From a virus: DNA of 39,080 nucleotides. Location of the stretch: IMG/VR virus record IMGVR_UViG_3300027792_000040, positions 1 to 39,080 of that record. One strand, 5' to 3'. The notes beneath the pieces are model-generated. The model saw nothing but the letters and a program-made list of their open reading frames with translations. It was not told where the DNA came from and made no database searches. The translations under genes were made by a program, and so were the position numbers. Shown piece by piece: positions 33,944 to 39,080 of this stretch (its first letter is position 1; each line of letters starts with the position of its first letter).

Positions 33944-36772
33944 ATGGCTAGGTCTAATTGGTCGAGAGTAAATTTTTTTGATGGTCAAGAGGTTTCTGAA
34001 ACGGACCTCGATGTTGAACAGAGCGCATGGCATAATGGCTTGGCCAATGCCGTAGATTTTTTGGCGGGTAGCGGGGTAGAAAAGGATTCTGCAGTTCAAA
34101 GAGTGTTGTTTGACTCGGATGATGTTCCTGCGTCTATATCTAGTCTGATTTCGTCAACATCATTTGATGGAGAGCCTATATATCCAACAGATGCGTTTGG
34201 CCAGGTTGTTTTTCTGCAGCCATCCGATGCATCTGAGGGAAACCAATTAGAGGTTGAAATATCTGGATCATCATTGGACGGGACTCCAAGTGCCAAGGTA
34301 TTTGTATTTGGTCAGATTTTTGGCGGAACATTTACTCACGAGGTGCTGGTATTTGACAAAAATACATCTATTGTAACCAGGAACTATTTTAATAATATAG
34401 TTTCTATAATGACGCAGGATTTTCTGGGGAACCAAAATACAATAGTGGACGGCGTTGCATCAAGAAACAATGGAGGAAGATTAAGAATTCTTGAAGCTCT
34501 GCCAATGTCACTAACTCACGACACCATAATGGCGGAACAAGTCGCAGAGCCTAGTATGGATTACGTGAATTTTAAACCAGCAACATTATCTAAAACATTA
34601 GATATAGTGTTGGATGAAATAGCTGCTACAGAAGGATTATCAAAAGATGACCTAAGAATAAATGTAACCGCAACCACCACAAGGACACTTCCAATAAATG
34701 AAAGTACCGGAATGATAGTTGGCCAAAAATTTAAGGCTACCACCAACAATATTCAAAAGATTTCAGTGCTGTTGTCTGTTGAAGAAAACACTCTAGCAAC
34801 ACCAGGACAGGAATTTGATTGGTCTGGAGAAATTATCGTTGGTATTAGAGCACTACAAACGACAACCACATGTCCAACCGCAGCAATACCAAACACATCA
34901 ATCGAATTTGATCCTGAATTATATCCGTTGGCCGAAGTTTCTTTTTCGCAAAACGATCTTGAAGACATAGGGGTGATATTAACTGATGAACCCCAAGTAG
35001 TTGATTTTGTATTTACACAGTCTCTGCTGGCAAACCCAAACATAGAACCATCTATTGTTCCTGGAAAATATTATATTCTAACAATACGCAGGTCTGGTGA
35101 TTTGAGCAAAGGTAACATTGTATTGCAGGAGGCAGAGAATACAAATGTTTCCGACACAGACGACATGATGATGTCTGTGTTCTCACAGAATGTTTGGACA
35201 GATATTCCAGAAAGTGACTTGTGGTTTAGAATACACACAGACGCAATAAGAATAACAAGCGGAACAGCATTTGATGGTGGAGTACAAATAACATCAAATA
35301 AAACAAAAAAGAATGATTCGACGGGAGTGCTGGAACCATATGTCAACGGATACTATAATTTACTAGATATATCTAGTTCTGCGAAAAATTATGTGATTGT
35401 ACAAAAATCAACAGAGTTTTCCGATTCAATACCACATCCGTCGACCGGAAACCAAGTGTTTACCAGAATACTTGATGTGCCAGATGTTGTTGTTGTATCA
35501 GAAGATACCCTGACAACATTAATTGACGCAGGAACAGAGCCAATAATTTTGGGATATGCAACTGATACTAATCCAATTGGAAATCCGAGTATTACCGGAT
35601 ACACAGAGTTTCCTGGATTAGCAAGAAGTAATACCCTTACATTGATTAATCCAAGTTCTGATATAACCAATAATAATTTGGTCGGGTCAATACTAACGCC
35701 AAATACTGGTGAGCCAGAATTAAAATACAGAATAATAAAAGTTCAGTCGTACGACGATGCCTACGGTGATATTAATAATGACCTAGGCGTGGACGTATTT
35801 GATGTTTCGCGGGCATTGATTTTGGACGGGTACTCAAAGACATTGGTAGATGGAACAGTATCGTCCGTCGACCAGCAAAGGGCAATTGTAGCCGGCACAG
35901 TAACAATGGAAGAAATCATAAGAGCTGATGTCACTAACGATGGTGAGATAGATATTCTTGATGCACAATTGATACAACAAAACATATCTCTTGGGACATC
36001 ATTTAGTTCTGGTAGCACTTTTAATAGGGTTGTAATAACTGTCGAAAGTCTTACTAGTCCACTTAGCACAACTCCTAATATTATAGGATCAGATAGTTCA
36101 TTTAATGATGTTCCGTTTTCACAGATACAGTTTAGAATAGACTTTGTTCCACTTTGGACACAATCAAACATAACCATAGTGGATTTAAGAAGGTTTGTTC
36201 CGAATACTTTTACACAGTTGGAATCCGATGATATAACTGGAAGCACACCTAATGGCGGAAAGAATGTTGCGTACATTCCAGGTGACTTGTTGCTGGGCGG
36301 AAATCTTCTAACACCAGAGGGAGAATCATACTCTGTTGATTTAGAGGTAAACACGATAACAATAGATTTGCCGGATGGAGATACTCAGGGAGAAGTTGAT
36401 ATATTTACAAACTTTATTAAAAATAAAATGTATTTCTCGGATGGCTCATTGGTAACTGCCGACGCAATAACAGATAATCAAATTAAGGTGTCAGCAGCGA
36501 TTGGTTCACTTGCTAAGAACAACGAGGACTTGGATGGATATGACTTCCAAAGCATAGACGGAGTAACGACAGTTGATACTTCGGTTTCTGTGTTGTATAT
36601 GCAGGAGTTCGGTTTATTGAGAATTAGAGCATATAATATAAAAAATATATCAACTGTCCCGGAACTAAAAACAAAAATTATTCTTACCGTGTTCCTAAAG
36701 AAAGCCGGTTTTGCTAACAGTGAGGTTGAAGTAACACCACAAGAATTAAGCGACATATTAACGGTAATATAA
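33944..36772 (+). CDS. Baseplate/fibre protein with dockerin-like calcium-loop repeats
   Basis: 942 aa, strong AGGAG upstream. The N-terminus (SRVNFFDGQEVSETDLDVEQ) resembles a recurring opening of tail and contractile-injection baseplate proteins (FFxGQ then a D, then EQ). Residues 60-600 are beta-rich. Two canonical 12-residue calcium loops follow: DINNDLGVDVFD (609-620) and DVTNDGEIDILD (662-673), each followed by a hydrophobic helix; a degenerate middle copy KTLVDGTVSSVD lies at 632-643. The spacing and the D-x-N/T-x-D-G-x-x-D-x-x-D pattern match type I dockerin repeats. Residues about 690-942 are again beta-rich, ending LLRIRAYNIKNIS and LKTKIILTVFLKK. It lies between the LamG protein and the glycosyltransferases. 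The role is probably attachment or scaffolding of a host-facing fibre, with calcium needed for the dockerin-like fold; an intramolecular brace is also possible. Confidence 0.68.
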   Translation: MARSNWSRVNFFDGQEVSETDLDVEQSAWHNGLANAVDFLAGSGVEKDSAVQRVLFDSDDVPASISSLISSTSFDGEPIYPTDAFGQVVFLQPSDASEGNQLEVEISGSSLDGTPSAKVFVFGQIFGGTFTHEVLVFDKNTSIVTRNYFNNIVSIMTQDFLGNQNTIVDGVASRNNGGRLRILEALPMSLTHDTIMAEQVAEPSMDYVNFKPATLSKTLDIVLDEIAATEGLSKDDLRINVTATTTRTLPINESTGMIVGQKFKATTNNIQKISVLLSVEENTLATPGQEFDWSGEIIVGIRALQTTTTCPTAAIPNTSIEFDPELYPLAEVSFSQNDLEDIGVILTDEPQVVDFVFTQSLLANPNIEPSIVPGKYYILTIRRSGDLSKGNIVLQEAENTNVSDTDDMMMSVFSQNVWTDIPESDLWFRIHTDAIRITSGTAFDGGVQITSNKTKKNDSTGVLEPYVNGYYNLLDISSSAKNYVIVQKSTEFSDSIPHPSTGNQVFTRILDVPDVVVVSEDTLTTLIDAGTEPIILGYATDTNPIGNPSITGYTEFPGLARSNTLTLINPSSDITNNNLVGSILTPNTGEPELKYRIIKVQSYDDAYGDINNDLGVDVFDVSRALILDGYSKTLVDGTVSSVDQQRAIVAGTVTMEEIIRADVTNDGEIDILDAQLIQQNISLGTSFSSGSTFNRVVITVESLTSPLSTTPNIIGSDSSFNDVPFSQIQFRIDFVPLWTQSNITIVDLRRFVPNTFTQLESDDITGSTPNGGKNVAYIPGDLLLGGNLLTPEGESYSVDLEVNTITIDLPDGDTQGEVDIFTNFIKNKMYFSDGSLVTADAITDNQIKVSAAIGSLAKNNEDLDGYDFQSIDGVTTVDTSVSVLYMQEFGLLRIRAYNIKNISTVPELKTKIILTVFLKKAGFANSEVEVTPQELSDILTVI

Positions 36773-36779
36773 ATAAACC

Positions 36780-38897
36780 ATGACAGAAATTGTTGGTGGA
36801 CACGGCGGCAGGTGGAGGGGCAGGTCTATAAGGCCAATCTTCAAAGATGGGTCGTCCTGCGCCTCTATGCCAAACAAAGATTCAATGATTATGTCTCCAT
36901 GCAATGTGGAGTGTGATTCTGTTTATCAAGTTTCAGTTTGCGCATCAAAAAATGGCGGCAACGGAATTTTGCTGGTGAATTTTTTTGGTGGGCAAAACTA
37001 CGATGGTGCTCCAGCAACGGTCAATATAACAACACAAAACATATCTACCTATAAAGCCACAATTAGATCTCCAAAATTTCCAAAAGGATTACCAATAAGT
37101 TTGAGAATTTGGAAACCGTCCTCGTCCACTGGGAATGTATATGTTAAATTAATTAAAATTGATAAGGTTGTTGTCTCTGCGCAAATTCAACAACAATCTA
37201 GGCCAATTATAAACACAATACCAAAAGTTCCACCTGCGTTGATTAAGAGAGAGGAACCAAAGAAAGTAAAAAGAGAAAGAAAAGAAATAATAGTTAGGCC
37301 AAAAAAGAAACAAGTTGCAATTGTTAAAGAAAAAAAGAAACCGTCTATTAATAAGTTTAGTGACTTGTTGTCTTTTGATACTAGTCTCGTTCCCTTGGTT
37401 TCTATTATTACACCAACTCGCGACGGTAGAAATTTAGTAGAAAGTTGCTACAAGGCAATAAAAGAAAACACCATCTATCCTAATTGGGAGTGGATAATTG
37501 GAGATAGTAATTCACAAGATGGAACGGCAGAATTAATCAAATCCTGGCAAGACCCCAGAATAAAATTAGTGGAAAGAAAAACCACAGAAGGGTCATTTTC
37601 TTCGATAAACAATGAGTTGGTAAAGTATTCAACAGGTGAGTACTTACTGTTTTTGAACGATGACACGCAACCGCAATTTCTGTGGCTATACACTATGGTT
37701 TCAAAGCTTCATAATAGAGAAAACATAGGGGTGGTAGGTGCGCGTCTTTTATACTTAGAAAATAAAATACAGCACGCCGGCGTTGCGTTTATACCACATG
37801 GCCCCGTTAATGTTGGTAAGTCTGTACTTAAGTCTTTGCCGCAAGATTTCCCAAACAACGATAGGTTTTATCAAGCAGTTACGGGCGCTTGTATGTTGGT
37901 GAGAAAAACAGATTTTCTTGCTGTGGGCGGGTTTGATGAAGGATACTATTTTTGTTATGAAGACATAGACCTGTGTTTAAAAATTAATAAACAATTAAAT
38001 AAAAAAATAGTTTATGCTTCGTCCGCAAAAGTATATCATAGGGAGAGTGCCACACAAAAGAAGTTTGGAACTGCTTGTGAAAAACAAAGAAACGGAATCG
38101 CCTTGTTTCGCGCAAGGTGGTCATCATTTGTGAGGTCGGATTTAGTTGAGTTTAGCGGCAACCCAAACGCTGATATTAAGAAAACAGACATATCGTTTGT
38201 TACTTGTGTTAGCAATTTAAATCAGTATAAATCACACGTACTGATGTCGTTGCTGAAAAACACAACAAAGAAAAACTATGAAGTTATTCCAGTACTAAAC
38301 GCCGGCAATAAATACTCAGCGGCCCAAGCATTAAATATTGGAATAAAATCTGCAAAAGGAAATATAATTGTTTTATGCCATCAGGATGTGGTGTTTTTTG
38401 AGAAATGGATAGACAATTTATTTATTAGAATTGCAGAGGTTGAAGGAAAAACAAGCAAGTGGGGTGTTTTGGGAACCGCGGGAATAAATTCTTCTGACAC
38501 CACGATAGGAAGAGTGTATAATATAAAGGGTAAGCTGTCGTGGGCATCAACAACTGACAAAACCATAATGCCGGCCCAAACAGTTGATGAACATTGTATG
38601 GTGATTAAAAAGAACTCTGGGTTGCTGTTTGATGAAAAAACAGTTAAGGGGTTTCATTTTTACGGTGCGGATATTTGCTTGAACGCCAGTATAAATAAGG
38701 GCCTGGTGAACTATGGTATTTTGTGTCCAATAATTCATAATTCCGCTTCTGGTAGTTTAAATATTGGAAAAAAAGAGTTTGAGAGACTTATGGTTGTGTT
38801 TGCAGAGAAATGGAAAAAAGTCCCAGTTATAAGGACACCAACGTCATTAATAAACAGAAAGTCTAAAAAGACATTTTTGAAGTTTAAGAAAAGGTAG
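36780..38897 (+). CDS. Two-domain GT-A glycosyltransferase with N-terminal beta domain
   Basis: 705 aa, ATG 7 nt after the previous stop with no strong ribosome binding site. Residues 1-135 form a Cys-containing beta-rich domain, carbohydrate-binding-module-like in pattern. About 145-195 is a Lys/Arg/Pro-rich linker. The first glycosyltransferase domain (GT2 family, about 205-455) has LVSIITPTRDG, WEWIIGDSNSQDGT, LFLNDDTQ (N293-D295), VTGACMLVRK and GGFDEGYYFCYEDIDLC (E394, D395, D397). The second (about 475-690) has ISFVTCVSN, IIVLCHQDVVFF (H534, D536), DEHCMVIKK and FHFYGADICLN, a pattern of the HQDV type of GT2-like enzymes. It should use nucleotide sugars in the infected cell. Placement behind baseplate adhesin genes suggests glycosylation of virion proteins or of host surface glycans; the acceptor cannot be read from sequence. 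Confidence 0.85.
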   Translation: MTEIVGGHGGRWRGRSIRPIFKDGSSCASMPNKDSMIMSPCNVECDSVYQVSVCASKNGGNGILLVNFFGGQNYDGAPATVNITTQNISTYKATIRSPKFPKGLPISLRIWKPSSSTGNVYVKLIKIDKVVVSAQIQQQSRPIINTIPKVPPALIKREEPKKVKRERKEIIVRPKKKQVAIVKEKKKPSINKFSDLLSFDTSLVPLVSIITPTRDGRNLVESCYKAIKENTIYPNWEWIIGDSNSQDGTAELIKSWQDPRIKLVERKTTEGSFSSINNELVKYSTGEYLLFLNDDTQPQFLWLYTMVSKLHNRENIGVVGARLLYLENKIQHAGVAFIPHGPVNVGKSVLKSLPQDFPNNDRFYQAVTGACMLVRKTDFLAVGGFDEGYYFCYEDIDLCLKINKQLNKKIVYASSAKVYHRESATQKKFGTACEKQRNGIALFRARWSSFVRSDLVEFSGNPNADIKKTDISFVTCVSNLNQYKSHVLMSLLKNTTKKNYEVIPVLNAGNKYSAAQALNIGIKSAKGNIIVLCHQDVVFFEKWIDNLFIRIAEVEGKTSKWGVLGTAGINSSDTTIGRVYNIKGKLSWASTTDKTIMPAQTVDEHCMVIKKNSGLLFDEKTVKGFHFYGADICLNASINKGLVNYGILCPIIHNSASGSLNIGKKEFERLMVVFAEKWKKVPVIRTPTSLINRKSKKTFLKFKKR

Positions 38898-38902
38898 GTT
38901 AT

Positions 38903-39080
38903 ATGAAAGAAAGTTTAAATGTAAGATTAAATTCGTGGCTTTCTGGAAATTTAAGTTGGGCGTACGTAATGGGTAGGTTGGGTCAGGCTTTCGAGGAATT
39001 GGGGCATAATGTCTATACAATTTCCACCAACGGATTGAAAAATTCTGATCCATATTTTAATGAAGATAAAATGCTTAAGT
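38903..39080 (+). CDS. Glycosyltransferase, GT-B (family 4-like), 3' truncated by window
   Basis: The ATG is 5 nt after the preceding stop, with AGGTAGG as a possible ribosome binding site. The 59 residues visible are MKESLNVRLNSWLSG, NLSWAYVMGRLGQAFEELGH and NVYTISTNG. This is the usual N-terminus of GT-B glycosyltransferases of the group 1 type: a first strand, a Gly-rich loop (SGNLSWAY), a helix with a small-residue face, then GHNV leading to strand two. The catalytic C-terminal half is outside the window. It appears to be coupled to the two-domain GT-A gene and would extend the same glycan or act on the same target. Confidence 0.7.
   Translation, partial: MKESLNVRLNSWLSGNLSWAYVMGRLGQAFEELGHNVYTISTNGLKNSDPYFNEDKMLK

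Noticed and set aside
35761-36354. Antisense reading frame of 197 codons opposite the dockerin-like protein
   Set aside because: Opposite strand of a clear calcium-loop coding region; no supporting signals.

Overview
The window is a 39 kb piece of an AT-rich genome of a tailed bacteriophage with a contractile tail (myovirus morphology, Caudoviricetes). All genes lie on the + strand, junctions are mostly 0-35 nt, several stops and starts overlap as TAATG, and the content is almost entirely tail and baseplate. Protein sizes (hub 1568 aa, baseplate wedge/adhesin 2180 aa, J-like 1075 aa) point to a large phage. The sequence alone does not identify the host. I saw no tRNA, rRNA, integrase, transposase or CRISPR array, and no gap longer than about 125 nt.

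Layout: (1) 3-3060: the 3' part of a right-handed beta-helix tail-spike-like protein, a small coiled-coil/beta-sandwich protein, and a probable neck or tail-terminator protein. (2) 3166-7197: tail sheath and tail tube genes with a free-standing LAGLIDADG homing endonuclease between them, ending in a terminator-like hairpin. (3) 7320-10810: tail assembly chaperone pair joined by a textbook -1 ribosomal frameshift signal (A AAA AAC heptamer, 7-nt spacer, 6-bp GC-rich stem), then the tape measure gene. (4) 10832-33832: baseplate: a hub-associated protein, a giant hub, the OB-fold central spike, an unusual protein with strongly hydrophobic segments, an unknown protein, a gp25-like wedge protein, a J/gp6-like wedge protein and a 2180-aa wedge/adhesin with LamG-like domains. 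Two paralogous HNH homing endonucleases sit at junctions inside this block. (5) 33944-39080: a 942-aa baseplate or fibre protein with dockerin-like calcium-loop repeats, a 705-aa protein with two GT-A glycosyltransferase domains behind an N-terminal beta domain, and the start of a GT-B type glycosyltransferase cut by the window end.

How the parts should work together: the chaperone and its frameshift fusion coat the tape measure while tube subunits polymerise on it. The hub, spike and wedge proteins form the baseplate. The LamG, beta-helix and dockerin-like proteins face the host surface. The glycosyltransferases may modify virion proteins or the host surface. Three homing endonuclease genes have entered junctions of this late block without interrupting any structural reading frame.

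Most notable: the two HNH endonucleases differ by exactly three units of a 15-residue repeat (10 versus 7) that starts at the same residue (48) in both; the frameshift cassette; the dockerin-like repeats in a virion protein; a LamG domain that appears split by a roughly 360-residue insertion; and a baseplate-block protein with several potential membrane helices. All functional calls are made by eye from motifs and gene order.
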